DNA from: Candidatus Pacearchaeota archaeon
GTDB lineage: Archaea; Nanobdellota; Nanobdellia; Pacearchaeales; GW2011-AR1
Length of the DNA stretch: 18,087 nt
Direction of reading: 5' to 3'
Assembly (NCBI GenBank): GCA_030699205.1
Contig: JAUYJY010000039.1
Location: 1 to 18,087, forward strand
The notes below the pieces were generated by a model, which was given only the letters and a program-made list of their open reading frames with translations, ran no database searches and had not been told where the DNA came from. The first letter of the stretch is position 1. Each line of letters starts with the position of its first letter. Positions 1 through 7,054 of the stretch are shown here, one piece after another. The translations under genes and the position numbers were made by a program.

Positions 1-123
1 TATAGATAATTCTGATAATTGGAACACTATTTGTCCAGAATTCTCTATCTGTACAATTCTGAAAACAATTGTGCTAATCAACAGAATTGTCCATATTTTG
101 AACAGTTTTTTGTTCTTCCGCTA

Positions 124-168
124 ATAGTCTAAGACAAATACTGTTTAATTATAAATGTCTTAGACTAT
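124..168. repeat. Perfect 13-bp inverted repeat (hairpin)
   Basis: The arm atagtctaagaca (124-136) is exactly complementary to tgtcttagactat (156-168), with a 19-nt AT-rich loop. The right arm runs directly into the 27-nt box at 166-192. It is not followed by a T-run, so it does not look like a terminator. It could be an RNA stem, an operator or a transposon end. Confidence 0.75.
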
Positions 169-192
169 AGTAATGGCATTAAACAATCATAT
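166..192 (+). repeat. Dispersed 27-nt box, copy 1
   Basis: It begins tatagtaatggcattaaa and matches 8548-8574 at 25 of 27 positions (differences at 184 and 189). Both copies are non-coding and both lie just downstream of a hairpin. The stretch immediately upstream (152-170) also matches 9828-9845 with one base missing. Confidence 0.7.
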
Positions 193-452
193 TTACCATT
201 CCTATCTAGTCAAGGCATAACTATATGGAAATTAAAGTAAGTATAAAGCGTCCTTGATAACTAACTCTTGAGCATGTTTGAGAGCTCATTATACTGATAT
301 TTGTTCTGATGTTTCCACGTCATTCTATGCGTCTGGATAATTGAATACTGCTTAGCTCCTTCTCTTGTTCTATACTCCAAGTATTTTTCTCACTTATCGG
401 ATAAGAATCACCGATAAATAGCAACAGGCATTTTCTTAGTTTTTTAGAAAGG

Positions 453-460
453 TATAAAAA
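453..460 (+). promoter_or_regulatory. TATA box upstream of 506
   Basis: The stretch gtataaaaag follows a purine-rich, BRE-like gaaag. Its distance to the start codon allows initiation about 25 nt downstream (near 480) and a short leader carrying a ggtgat Shine-Dalgarno sequence at 493-498. Confidence 0.5.
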
Positions 461-505
461 GTTAAATGTTTTATTTTCTTTTCAGAATATATGGTGATTA
501 TGTGA

Positions 506-925
506 ATGGATGATATTATTAAGGAAAAAATTAGTGCAGACCATTTGTTATACGTGAGTTTGAAGTACACTAAAACGTGTGATGTAATCGTGAATTTATT
601 GCTTAGATGGAAGATTATGATTGATAAGTCTTTGGAGGCATTAATTAAAAAGGCGGGGAAAAAATGGAATCCAACACTAATTGCTCCCCGTGCAAGACTT
701 ATACAATTAAAGAAAATTTATGCAAAGGATTTAGTTGTGATGGAAACTCTGGAGTTGTATGAGTTTTTTAGAGAATTGGAGAAACTTGATAAAACAAGGG
801 AGAATGAATTTAGGAAAGGAGTTAATTTGAAAGTTAACTATAATGGAGAAATAGTTAATATTAATTTAGAGAAACTTGCAGAATATTCTAAAATCTTAGA
901 AAGGTTTATAAGCTATCTGAAATAA
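506..925 (+). CDS. Small helical protein of unknown function, upstream of minD
   Basis: A 139-aa, highly charged protein rich in Lys, Glu and Leu and apparently almost all alpha-helical, with no signal peptide or membrane segment. I do not recognise the family; the N-terminal part (SADHLLYVSLKYTKTCDVI) looks like a conserved core rather than random sequence. A ggtgat Shine-Dalgarno sequence at 493-498 lies 7 nt before the ATG and supports this start; the in-frame ATG at 491 meets a stop at once. It is followed after 59 bp by minD on the same strand, so the two are probably co-transcribed from the TATA box near 453. A helical HEPN-like fold or a MinD partner are guesses only. Coding potential is good because codon use resembles the neighbours. 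Confidence 0.75.
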   Translation: MDDIIKEKISADHLLYVSLKYTKTCDVIVNLLLRWKIMIDKSLEALIKKAGKKWNPTLIAPRARLIQLKKIYAKDLVVMETLELYEFFRELEKLDKTRENEFRKGVNLKVNYNGEIVNINLEKLAEYSKILERFISYLK

Positions 926-970
926 TTTCTCTCGGGAGACGAAGAAATTTGTTTTCTGAATATCAAGTAT

Positions 971-975
971 GGAGG
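971..975 (+). promoter_or_regulatory. Shine-Dalgarno deciding the GTG start of minD
   Basis: The ggagg at 971-975 lies 9 nt before the GTG at 985. The product then begins directly with the beta-strand that leads into the deviant Walker A motif, so no ATG start is needed. Confidence 0.7.
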
Positions 976-984
976 AAACATTAG

Positions 985-1731
985 GTGAAAATAATTACAA
1001 TTACATCTGGGAAAGGCGGAGTTGGGAAGACAACTACTGCAATTAATTTAGGGGTTGCTTTAAATTCTTTTGGAAAGGAAGTTATTGTTGTAGACGCTAA
1101 CCTTACTACTCCAAATGTGGGTCTTCATTTGGGTGCTCCAATTGTTCCAGTTAATTTAAATCATGTTATGATTGGAAAGGCAAACGTTTCAGATGCAATT
1201 TATGAGCATGAATCTGGGACAAAAATAATTCCAAGTTCTCTTTCGGTGAGAGAATTGAAAAGGTTGAACCATAAGAAATTAAAAGATGTTGCAAGAAAAT
1301 TGCAAGGCATGGCGGATTATGTTATTTTTGATTCTGCCGCAGGACTTGGAGAGGAAGCGGTGGCTTCTATTGATGTTGCAGATGAATTAATTATTGTTAC
1401 AAATCCGGAGATTACTGCAGTTACCGATGCCTTAAAAGCAATTAAAATGGCGGAGGATATGGGAAAGAAAGTTAAGGGAGTTATTGTTACAAAAACTACA
1501 GGAAATAAAAACGAAATGGCTATTTCAAATATAAAGGAAATGCTCGATGTTCCTCTTCTTGGTGTTGTTCCTAATGATAAAAATGTTCTTGCTAGTTTAA
1601 GGAATAAAGATGCCATATTTCATTGTTTTCCTTATTCTAAAGCTTCCAGAGCTTACAGGAAGATTGCTTCAAGGATTGCTAATATCAGCTATAAGGAACC
1701 CACCTTTATGCAGAGAGTGTTTGGGAGATAG
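985..1731 (+). CDS. minD: MinD/ParA-family ATPase
   Basis: A 248-aa P-loop ATPase of the MinD/ParA (SIMIBI) class, which dimerises on ATP and positions cell structures at the membrane. The deviant Walker A motif SGKGGVGKTT has signature Lys10 and P-loop Lys15. The switch I region VDANLTTPN lies at 36-44, and the Walker B strand YVIFDSAAGLG ends at Asp116. The C-terminus PTFMQRVFGR resembles the amphipathic membrane-targeting tail of bacterial and archaeal MinD, so membrane association is likely. The length fits the family (about 240-270 aa). The start is GTG with a ggagg Shine-Dalgarno sequence. It follows a small unknown gene and ends 1 bp before the convergent TrmB gene. Archaea often have several MinD paralogs and no MinCE, so the cellular cargo (division, pili, archaella) cannot be told from sequence. 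Confidence 0.93.
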   Translation: MKIITITSGKGGVGKTTTAINLGVALNSFGKEVIVVDANLTTPNVGLHLGAPIVPVNLNHVMIGKANVSDAIYEHESGTKIIPSSLSVRELKRLNHKKLKDVARKLQGMADYVIFDSAAGLGEEAVASIDVADELIIVTNPEITAVTDALKAIKMAEDMGKKVKGVIVTKTTGNKNEMAISNIKEMLDVPLLGVVPNDKNVLASLRNKDAIFHCFPYSKASRAYRKIASRIANISYKEPTFMQRVFGR

Positions 1732-1732
1732 T

Positions 1733-2515
1733 TTAGAGGTATGTTTTTTTTGCTTGTTTCCAGTACATTTCAAAAATCATTTTCATAGCTTCTGCAAATT
1801 CTTTATTTTCTACTATCATTCCAACTAAATCTCCGCGAACTGTGAATATTGCGACTTTATTTCCATAGATGAAAATCATTGCAGGGAAATCTTCGAGAGA
1901 TTTTAGGAATCTCATTTCTGTAAGAGATTTATGTTTTTTAGTATGGAAAATTTCTTCATCTGCAGGGTCAATTACTATTTTTGCAGGAATGTTTTTTTCA
2001 AGACGCATAAGTCTTGCCTGGTCTGGAAGATGTTTTAATATATCTAGAGATTTTTTATAGCCTCCGAAGTAATATGTTTGTTGTTTTTTATTAAATACAT
2101 CTGAAATAATTGTGTAAACTCCTTTGAAGCCTTCAAAGATTTGAACGCTTGAAGATTCTTTTTTGTTTTGTTGTAAGTTTTTTAGCTGGGGCAAAATATC
2201 TTCTATTAATCTTTTTTTTTCTTCTATTTTTTCTTTTAGTTTTTCGGGGTCTATTGCAGTAAAATGGGTAATTCCTTTCTTGATAATTTTAGACACAAGT
2301 CCTTTGTTTATCAAATAATTTAGTGTGTTGTAAATTGTTGTTCTTGGGTATTCTAATCTTTTTGATATTTCTTGTAAATTTATGGTTCCTAATGGGAGGA
2401 GGGCAAGATACACTCCAATTTCTTTTTCTGATAGACCATATTCTTTTAAGGGTATCTCTAAATTCATAGAGTTAGATGTTTTTTGGATATTTAATTCTTT
2501 GTATTTGTCATCCAT
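1733..2515 (-). CDS. TrmB-family transcriptional regulator
   Basis: A 260-aa archaeal TrmB-type regulator. Residues about 24-89 form the winged helix-turn-helix (LSEKEIGVYLALLPLGTINL, then ISKRLEYPRTTIYNTLNYL), residues 91-120 a Lys/Glu coiled-coil linker, and 123-260 the effector or dimerisation domain, which opens with VQIFEGFKGVYTIISDVF as in other family members. Characterised TrmB proteins sense sugars or other small molecules and act as repressors or activators; the ligand here is unknown. The start at 2515 has no Shine-Dalgarno sequence and could be leaderless; Met17 is an alternative start that keeps the whole DNA-binding domain. The gene is divergent from a three-gene unknown operon with only 44 bp between start codons, so it probably controls that operon and itself. 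Its 3' end abuts minD. Confidence 0.9.
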   Translation of the reverse strand: MDDKYKELNIQKTSNSMNLEIPLKEYGLSEKEIGVYLALLPLGTINLQEISKRLEYPRTTIYNTLNYLINKGLVSKIIKKGITHFTAIDPEKLKEKIEEKKRLIEDILPQLKNLQQNKKESSSVQIFEGFKGVYTIISDVFNKKQQTYYFGGYKKSLDILKHLPDQARLMRLEKNIPAKIVIDPADEEIFHTKKHKSLTEMRFLKSLEDFPAMIFIYGNKVAIFTVRGDLVGMIVENKEFAEAMKMIFEMYWKQAKKTYL

Positions 2516-2559
2516 TTTGGTGGACTATTTCTATTAAACCTATTATTTTAGTAATTACT
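2516..2559. promoter_or_regulatory. Compact divergent promoter between TrmB and the 2560 operon
   Basis: Only 44 bp separate the two start codons. The sole TATA-like stretch is tattaaacc at about 2532-2540, which reads as ggtttaata on the other strand. It lies roughly 24 nt from the + start and 21 nt from the minus start, so it may serve both directions or be bound by the regulator. Assignment is by spacing only. Confidence 0.4.
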
Positions 2560-3513
2560 ATGGAAAGACATGAAATTCAACAAACTTTAGAAGAACATGC
2601 TAAAGAATCATCTTATACAGCAATTGCTTTAGAAAATCCAGAGCTTAGTAATGGATGGAGGCTTGGAGATTACTTACATATTCAAAGATTATTAAGTAAC
2701 AAGCCCGGTATTTTTGAGAAGGCAGGATACATTGATGTGATTCATTTAGAAAGAAATACAATATTCATTGGCGGAAAACCTTATTCTGAAAAAGAACCAT
2801 TAATTGAGGATTATAAAAAATCTAGAAGAGACTTATTAGAGAGACTAGGCAGACCTGACTTTAAAAGAAATTTTGTGCTAGATGACATTATAGCTTTGAA
2901 CTATGCATATATGATTATTCCTTCAGGCTTAGAATGTGAAAGCAGAGAACCTGGAGAAGAGGGATTGAAGAAAATTCCTAAAGTGGAATATGAGGGTGCA
3001 CATTTATCAAACTATTTTTTGAGAGATATTATTACTTTATCTTATCTTGCACCTGCAGATAAAAAAACATTAAAGGCAGTTCAATCTTGCAGGGTTGGAG
3101 GAATGGGTATTTTAGACGTTCCACACTGTCTTAGAGACTCAATGGATGATTCAGAGGTTAGAAAAACATATAATTCATTTAAAGAAAGGATCTTAGAATT
3201 AAATGAAAAAATTAGAGAATTCTGGGAAAGAGCTTTAAGTAATCCAGATAGTTATGGTTTTGTGGCGAGGTCTAATCTTGATGAACTTGCTCCAACACAA
3301 CTTATAGATTTTATTGGGATTAACCCTCAAATTGCCAGAATGGGTCATGGTCCTGGGATAAACCATCGTATTCTTAGGGACGGTTTAAAGAACGGAATCT
3401 CGAATTTTGGGGAATTAGGTCCATCAAAAAAGGAGATGCAAAAAAGGTTTGCTCGAAGTCTGGGGATTATAAATAGTGATAATGAATGGGATGCTTATTC
3501 AGAGGATGGATGA
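2560..3513 (+). CDS. Unknown protein, first gene of TrmB-linked operon
   Basis: A 317-aa soluble protein that I do not recognise. I place the start at 2560 (MERHEIQQ). The reading frame stays open upstream to 2476, but that extension overlaps the divergent TrmB gene and encodes an implausible Cys/Trp-rich leader. There is no signal peptide or membrane helix. The sequence is mostly helical, with a charged coiled-coil stretch around the segment SFKERILELNEKIREFWERA and a Gly-rich segment CRVGGMGILDVPHC in the second half. The C-terminal part (MGHGPGINHRILRDGLKNG) is basic. It overlaps the next gene by 8 bp, which indicates translational coupling. No enzyme motif is clear, so no function is assigned. 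Confidence 0.8.
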   Translation: MERHEIQQTLEEHAKESSYTAIALENPELSNGWRLGDYLHIQRLLSNKPGIFEKAGYIDVIHLERNTIFIGGKPYSEKEPLIEDYKKSRRDLLERLGRPDFKRNFVLDDIIALNYAYMIIPSGLECESREPGEEGLKKIPKVEYEGAHLSNYFLRDIITLSYLAPADKKTLKAVQSCRVGGMGILDVPHCLRDSMDDSEVRKTYNSFKERILELNEKIREFWERALSNPDSYGFVARSNLDELAPTQLIDFIGINPQIARMGHGPGINHRILRDGLKNGISNFGELGPSKKEMQKRFARSLGIINSDNEWDAYSEDG

Positions 3514-3724
3514 AGAAAAATATCTTGGCATAGATATAGAAGGTAGATTTTACTTATTTCCAGAGATAGAAATATATGAGATTAAAGTTGAAGGTAGCTT
3601 CGAAAGTTTTTCAAGAGCTCGAACTATAGATGGAAGGTGGATAACTGACACAAAGGAATTAGAAAGATTGACTGATTTATTTTGTGATTTAATTTCACCA
3701 GGGTCAAGTGGGAGGGTTGAATGA
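3506..3724 (+). CDS. Small unknown protein, second gene of TrmB-linked operon
   Basis: A 72-aa acidic protein (MDEEKYLGIDIEGRFYLFPE) of predicted beta-rich character. The frame is open from an ATG at 3476, but I prefer 3506. That start overlaps the end of the preceding gene by 8 bp (ATGGATGA) and removes a Met-rich leader translated from the neighbour's coding sequence. It overlaps the third gene by 4 bp (ATGA). No family is recognised. The tight coupling suggests that the three products act together, perhaps as a complex. Confidence 0.65.
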   Translation: MDEEKYLGIDIEGRFYLFPEIEIYEIKVEGSFESFSRARTIDGRWITDTKELERLTDLFCDLISPGSSGRVE

Positions 3725-3999
3725 CGGAATATAAAATGCCTGAAAGATATGTGAAAATTTTAGTTGATATGAATAGTCTTTCTGATTCTTCTGGGATTAG
3801 ATATGATGTTTCCACACATAACGGAGAGGTTGTATTAAGACAAGAAGTTGTTAGTGGAAAAAAATTAGAAGCATATGTTATTAATTCTTTAGTATTCAAT
3901 GCTATTAGTGAAAACGTAAGAAGAATTGAGGAAGAAGCAGTTAGAAAACTTCATGCAAAAATCAGAGGGAAGAAATTAGAAGGGTTTTTAGATGACTAA
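3721..3999 (+). CDS. Small unknown protein, third gene of TrmB-linked operon
   Basis: A 92-aa basic protein with a beta-rich N-terminal half (YVKILVDMNSL, RYDVSTHNGEVVLRQEVV) and a long charged C-terminal helix (ENVRRIEEEAVRKLHAKIRG). The family is not recognised. The ATG overlaps the stop of the preceding gene (ATGA), and a ggaggg Shine-Dalgarno sequence at 3711-3716 supports this start. Its stop codon overlaps the end of the convergent MetRS beta-subunit gene by 4 bp. There are no membrane segments. Confidence 0.7.
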   Translation: MTEYKMPERYVKILVDMNSLSDSSGIRYDVSTHNGEVVLRQEVVSGKKLEAYVINSLVFNAISENVRRIEEEAVRKLHAKIRGKKLEGFLDD

Positions 4000-4346
4000 C
4001 TAATCTTACTTCCTTCTTCAATGTCTTCTGAATCTGGTTTTAAAATGCAGATATGTGATTTGTCGGGAGTTGAAGCCGCTAAAATCATTCCCTCGCTTTT
4101 GATTCCTCTAAGGGTGACTGGCTCAAGGTTTGTTATAAAAACTGCTTTTTTATCTTTTAAATCTTCTTTTTTATAATATGGCTTTAAGCCGGCGACGATA
4201 ACTCTTTTTCCTATTTCATTTCCAAAGTTTATTGTTAAAACATAGAGTTTGTCTGCGTTAGGATGGTCTTCTACATTTATGATTTTTCCTATTCTCAAAT
4301 CTAATTTTGCGAAATCATTGAAATTGATTTGGTTTTCTTCTTTCAT
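3996..4346 (-). CDS. Methionyl-tRNA synthetase beta subunit-like tRNA-binding (OB-fold) protein
   Basis: A 116-aa OB-fold tRNA-binding protein of the EMAP-II/Trbp111/CsaA type. Key stretches are FAKLDLRIGKIINVEDHPNA (12-31), ADKLYVLTI (31-39) and the conserved signature LEPVTLRGIKSEGMILAA (74-91). In many bacteria this domain is the C-terminal dimerisation and tRNA-binding appendix of MetRS; in split systems such as Aquifex it is a separate beta subunit. The catalytic MetRS in this window (5265-6758) lacks the domain, so this gene very likely supplies it. CsaA-like chaperone activity is an alternative. A TATA-like atttaaaaa near 4371-4378 (read on the minus strand) lies about 26 nt upstream of the ATG, which suggests a leaderless transcript. 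The 3' end overlaps the unknown operon by 4 bp. Confidence 0.88.
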   Translation of the reverse strand: MKEENQINFNDFAKLDLRIGKIINVEDHPNADKLYVLTINFGNEIGKRVIVAGLKPYYKKEDLKDKKAVFITNLEPVTLRGIKSEGMILAASTPDKSHICILKPDSEDIEEGSKIS

Positions 4347-4417
4347 AGTTTATTAAATGAACTTTGGTTTTTAAATGAATCTTTGATTAATTTGTTCTGC
4401 CGAAAAATGGGGAAAAG

Positions 4418-4426
4418 CTTATAAAC
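4418..4426 (+). promoter_or_regulatory. TATA box of the methionine sulfoxide reductase gene
   Basis: The sequence cttataaac, preceded by a purine-rich ggggaaaag BRE-like stretch, is centred 25 nt before the ATG at 4447. This is the expected distance for an archaeal leaderless mRNA, and no Shine-Dalgarno sequence is present. Confidence 0.7.
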
Positions 4427-4446
4427 AAACTTTATTTTTCTTTTTT

Positions 4447-4923
4447 ATGGATAGTGAAAGCAAGGAGAAGCTTTATGTTGAGGCGACAGAGGAAATAAAA
4501 AGACGTATTGCTCCTCTTGAAAAAGGAAACATCATTCCAAGAATGGCTACTATTTCCGCAGTTCTTAAGGATAAGATGCCTTATTATTTTTGGTGCGGGT
4601 TTTATTTTGCGGAGGAAGAAGAATTGATTGCAGGGCCTTATCAGGGACCTTCTGCTTGTCCCAATATTTCTTATAGTGGAGTTTGCGGGGCATCTGCAAA
4701 AAAGAAAGAATCTATTGTGGTTCCTGATGTTCATAAATTTCCAGGACATGTTGTTTGTGATGTAAGGTCTCAATCTGAAATTGTAGTTCCTTTGCTGGAT
4801 GATAAGAATAGAATTATTGCTGTTTTTGATGTCGATTCTTCTGAACTTAATGCCTTCGATGAGGTTGATAGGAAGTATCTCGAGCAGATAATGCCTCTTT
4901 TACTTGAAGGCGAATTTAGTTAA
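4447..4923 (+). CDS. msrC: Free methionine-(R)-sulfoxide reductase (GAF-domain fRMsr)
   Basis: A 158-aa single GAF-domain enzyme that reduces free methionine-R-sulfoxide to methionine in the cytosol. Family hallmarks are WCGFYF (49-54), GPYQGPSACP (63-72), SGVCGASA (77-84), VPDVHKFPGHVVCD (92-105) and SQSEIVVPL (108-116). The three redox cysteines are Cys71, Cys80 and Cys104. The last two are 24 residues apart, as in the E. coli enzyme (Cys94 and catalytic Cys118), so Cys104 is the likely catalytic residue. The length matches the family. A TATA box 25 nt upstream marks a leaderless start. The gene sits between the two MetRS subunit genes, which fits methionine repair linked to methionine use. 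Confidence 0.93.
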   Translation: MDSESKEKLYVEATEEIKRRIAPLEKGNIIPRMATISAVLKDKMPYYFWCGFYFAEEEELIAGPYQGPSACPNISYSGVCGASAKKKESIVVPDVHKFPGHVVCDVRSQSEIVVPLLDDKNRIIAVFDVDSSELNAFDEVDRKYLEQIMPLLLEGEFS

Positions 4924-4926
4924 GTT

Positions 4927-5268
4927 TTAAAATTGTTTTAGTGATTTTTCGTCTCTTGCAATTATTGCCTTGTCTTTTGAAATGATTATAGGTCTTTGAA
5001 GGATTCTTGGGTGTTTTATTATCATTTCTATGATTTGGTTTTCTGAGAGGTTTTTACTTTTGATATGCTCTTGATATTCTGGCTCGTTTTTTCTTAGGAT
5101 GTCATTGATAGTTAAGCTTCCTTTTTGAAGAATTTCTTTTATGTCTTTTTTTGTTATTGGTTTTTCTAAGTAATTTATAATCTGAAATTTGCAATTGTTT
5201 TTTTCCAGATGATTTTTCGCTATCTTGCATTTACTGCATTGAGGATTGAAATATATTTTAAGAGTCAT
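4927..5268 (-). CDS. arsC: ArsC-family reductase-like protein (thioredoxin fold)
   Basis: A 113-aa thioredoxin-fold protein of the ArsC/Spx/YffB family. The N-terminal motif NPQCSKCK gives Cys11 and Cys14. Cys11 aligns with the catalytic cysteine of R773-type arsenate reductase, and the three arginines of that enzyme (60, 94, 107) have counterparts at Arg59 (ILRKNEP), Arg92 (LQRPIII) and Arg105 (IIARDE). This favours a glutaredoxin-coupled arsenate reductase-like activity over an Spx regulator. No arsenite pump or ArsR regulator is nearby, so the physiological substrate is uncertain. The start codon overlaps the metG stop by 4 bp (ATGA), so it is translated from the metG mRNA. Confidence 0.85.
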   Translation of the reverse strand: MTLKIYFNPQCSKCKIAKNHLEKNNCKFQIINYLEKPITKKDIKEILQKGSLTINDILRKNEPEYQEHIKSKNLSENQIIEMIIKHPRILQRPIIISKDKAIIARDEKSLKQF

Positions 5269-6758
5269 TTTATTTTGTTAAATAAAATCTCTGATTTTTT
5301 TATTTTCGAGATTTTTAGGGGATTATTTAGTTCTGATATTGAGATTTTGAAACCAAAGACATTTGCTATTTTTTCTGATGTTTCGGGAATGAATGGCCAG
5401 AGGAGTATTGATGCAGATTTTATTGAATCTGCCAATTCGTATAATATTTTTTTATCTTTGCTTTTCCATGGTTGAGTTTTTTGTATGTATTCATTGCAGA
5501 TATCTAAGAATGCAAAGATTTCTGACAAGGCACGGTCTAATTCATAGTTTTTGAAATGTTCTTTTATTGTTGATAATCTTGAATTTTCTATTTTTTTAGA
5601 CTTCCAATCACTTATTAGGTTTTTTAGAGCTAATTCATTTTCACATTTTTCAATTCCGTATTTTTCTGCCAGTGTGCTTACACGGGAAACTAAATTTCCC
5701 AGTTTGTTTGCAAGTTCATTATTGTGTCTTTCCATTAATGCTTTTTCCGAGAAGTCTCCATCATCTCCAAAAGGAGTTGTTCTGGTTAAATAATATCTGA
5801 TGCTGTCAGAAGAATATTTTTTTGCTAATTCTAATGGGGAAATGACGTTTCCTGTTGATTTTGACATTTTTTTGCCGTCTATAGTTAGAAATCCATGAAC
5901 TATTATTTTTTTAGGTAATTGAAGCCCTGCAGAGAGCAACATCCCTGGCCAGATGCCTGCGTGAAATCTGAGCATATCTTTTCCAACCAAGTGTATGTCT
6001 GCTGGCCAGAATTTTTCATATTTTTTATTTGGAAAACCAATTCCAGTTAGGTAATTTGTGAGTGCATCGCACCAGACATATAGGACTTGATTTTTATCTT
6101 CTGGAACAGGGATTCCCCAAGGAAGGTGTTTGATGTCTCTTGAAAAGCTTACATCTGTCAATCCATTTTTTATTAAACCAAGAAAATCATTTTTCCATTT
6201 TTCAGGCAGAATTTCTAATTTATTAGTTTCTATTAATTTTTTAATTTTATCTGAATATTTTGAAAGTCTAAAGAAATAATTTTCTTCTTCTATTTGCTGG
6301 ATATTTAATGATGGATGTTCAGGGCATTTATTATCTTCAAGTTCTTTTTCAGTTATGAATCTCTCACAACCTGAGCAGTATTTTCCAGAATACTTTTTTT
6401 TGTAGATGTCTCCCCTTTCTTTAAGAATTCTCCACATTTCTATGGCTCCGGGCCAGTGTCTTTTTTTGTCTGTTGTTCTTATAAAATAATTGTTTGAAAT
6501 GTTTAGTGCTTTTGTTAGTTCTTTGAATAATTCTGAATTTTTATCTACAAATTCCTGAGGGGTAAGTTTTTGCTTTTTTGCGGTCTGGTAATTTTTTGTT
6601 CCGTGTTCATCAGTGCCTGTTAGGAAGAATACCTTTTTTTTATGAAGTGTATTCCATCTGGCTAAGATGTCTGCCTGAATTATTTCAAGAGCGAAGCCTA
6701 TATGAGGGGGTGCATTTGCATAAGGAATTGTAGTCGTGATATAAAATTTATCTTCCAT
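5265..6758 (-). CDS. metG: Methionyl-tRNA synthetase, catalytic subunit
   Basis: A 497-aa class I aminoacyl-tRNA synthetase that charges tRNA-Met with methionine. The HIGH signature is PHIGF at 18-22. TGTDEHG at 47-53 is the MetRS version of the catalytic core, and the zinc knuckle has Cys128, Cys131, Cys145 and His148 as apparent ligands. The WPADIHLVGKDMLRFHAGIW block lies at 251-270, and KMSKS at 297-301. A helical anticodon-binding domain fills about 340-480. The C-terminal OB-fold found in long bacterial MetRS is missing; a free-standing copy is encoded at 3996-4346. A TATA box 25 nt upstream (6779-6788) indicates a leaderless start. An ArsC-family gene overlaps the 3' end by 4 bp. Confidence 0.97.
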   Translation of the reverse strand: MEDKFYITTTIPYANAPPHIGFALEIIQADILARWNTLHKKKVFFLTGTDEHGTKNYQTAKKQKLTPQEFVDKNSELFKELTKALNISNNYFIRTTDKKRHWPGAIEMWRILKERGDIYKKKYSGKYCSGCERFITEKELEDNKCPEHPSLNIQQIEEENYFFRLSKYSDKIKKLIETNKLEILPEKWKNDFLGLIKNGLTDVSFSRDIKHLPWGIPVPEDKNQVLYVWCDALTNYLTGIGFPNKKYEKFWPADIHLVGKDMLRFHAGIWPGMLLSAGLQLPKKIIVHGFLTIDGKKMSKSTGNVISPLELAKKYSSDSIRYYLTRTTPFGDDGDFSEKALMERHNNELANKLGNLVSRVSTLAEKYGIEKCENELALKNLISDWKSKKIENSRLSTIKEHFKNYELDRALSEIFAFLDICNEYIQKTQPWKSKDKKILYELADSIKSASILLWPFIPETSEKIANVFGFKISISELNNPLKISKIKKSEILFNKIK

Positions 6759-6778
6759 GTTATATGGAAAATGGAGAG

Positions 6779-6788
6779 ATATAAAAAG
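6779..6788 (-). promoter_or_regulatory. TATA box of metG
   Basis: Read on the minus strand the sequence is ctttttatat, centred about 25 nt upstream of the metG ATG at 6758. No Shine-Dalgarno sequence lies between, so the metG-arsC mRNA is probably leaderless. Confidence 0.6.
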
Positions 6789-6841
6789 ATTTGCAAGTAT
6801 ATCTTTTTTGTATCTTCAGATATAAATTGGCGGAGAAGCAA

Positions 6842-6913
6842 TGCGCCGGCCGGGAATTGAACCCGGGTCACGAGCTTGGGAAGCTCGAATCTTAACCACT
6901 AGACCACCGGCGC
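6842..6913 (-). tRNA. tRNA-Gly (anticodon CCC)
   Basis: A 72-nt cloverleaf on the minus strand. The acceptor stem pairs GCGCCGG with CCGGCGC, with discriminator A. The D arm contains GGTC-TAGTGGTTAA-GAT. The anticodon arm is CGAGC-TTCCCAA-GCTCG, so the anticodon is CCC (Gly, codon GGG), and the T arm is CCGGG-TTCAATT-CCCGG. No intron and no encoded CCA. A TATA-like attaataaa (minus strand, about 6937-6945) lies about 27 nt before the 5' end. Confidence 0.97.
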
Positions 6914-7054
6914 ACCATAAATTTTATGATATTGTGTTTATTAATTCTTTTGTGGCTGGGATTAATTCTATTTAGTCGGCGGTTTTGCGATAATTAAGAT
7001 TAAGAAGGTTTATAATTTAATTTTTATATATTATTTGATAGTATAGTTTATGAA

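Larger units (their letters stand above)
1..505. other. Non-coding region with inverted repeats
   Basis: No convincing reading frame is present on either strand. It holds a 9-bp inverted repeat (53-61 with 82-90), a perfect 13-bp inverted repeat (124-136 with 156-168), a 27-nt box shared with 8548-8574, a 13-nt match to 9629-9641 (at 237-249), and a 13-nt palindrome (cttatc-g-gataag, 393-405) whose ttatcgg can alternatively pair with ccgataa at 411-417. The last 55 bases carry the promoter of the next gene. The density of inverted repeats suggests either a small RNA gene or a decayed mobile element; neither can be proved by eye. Confidence 0.6.

Noticed and set aside
2476..2559. N-terminal extension of the 317-aa gene starting at 2476
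   Set aside because: It runs through the divergent TrmB gene and its promoter, and encodes a Cys/Trp/Ile-rich leader unlike the rest. The ATG at 2560 leaves a proper spacer.
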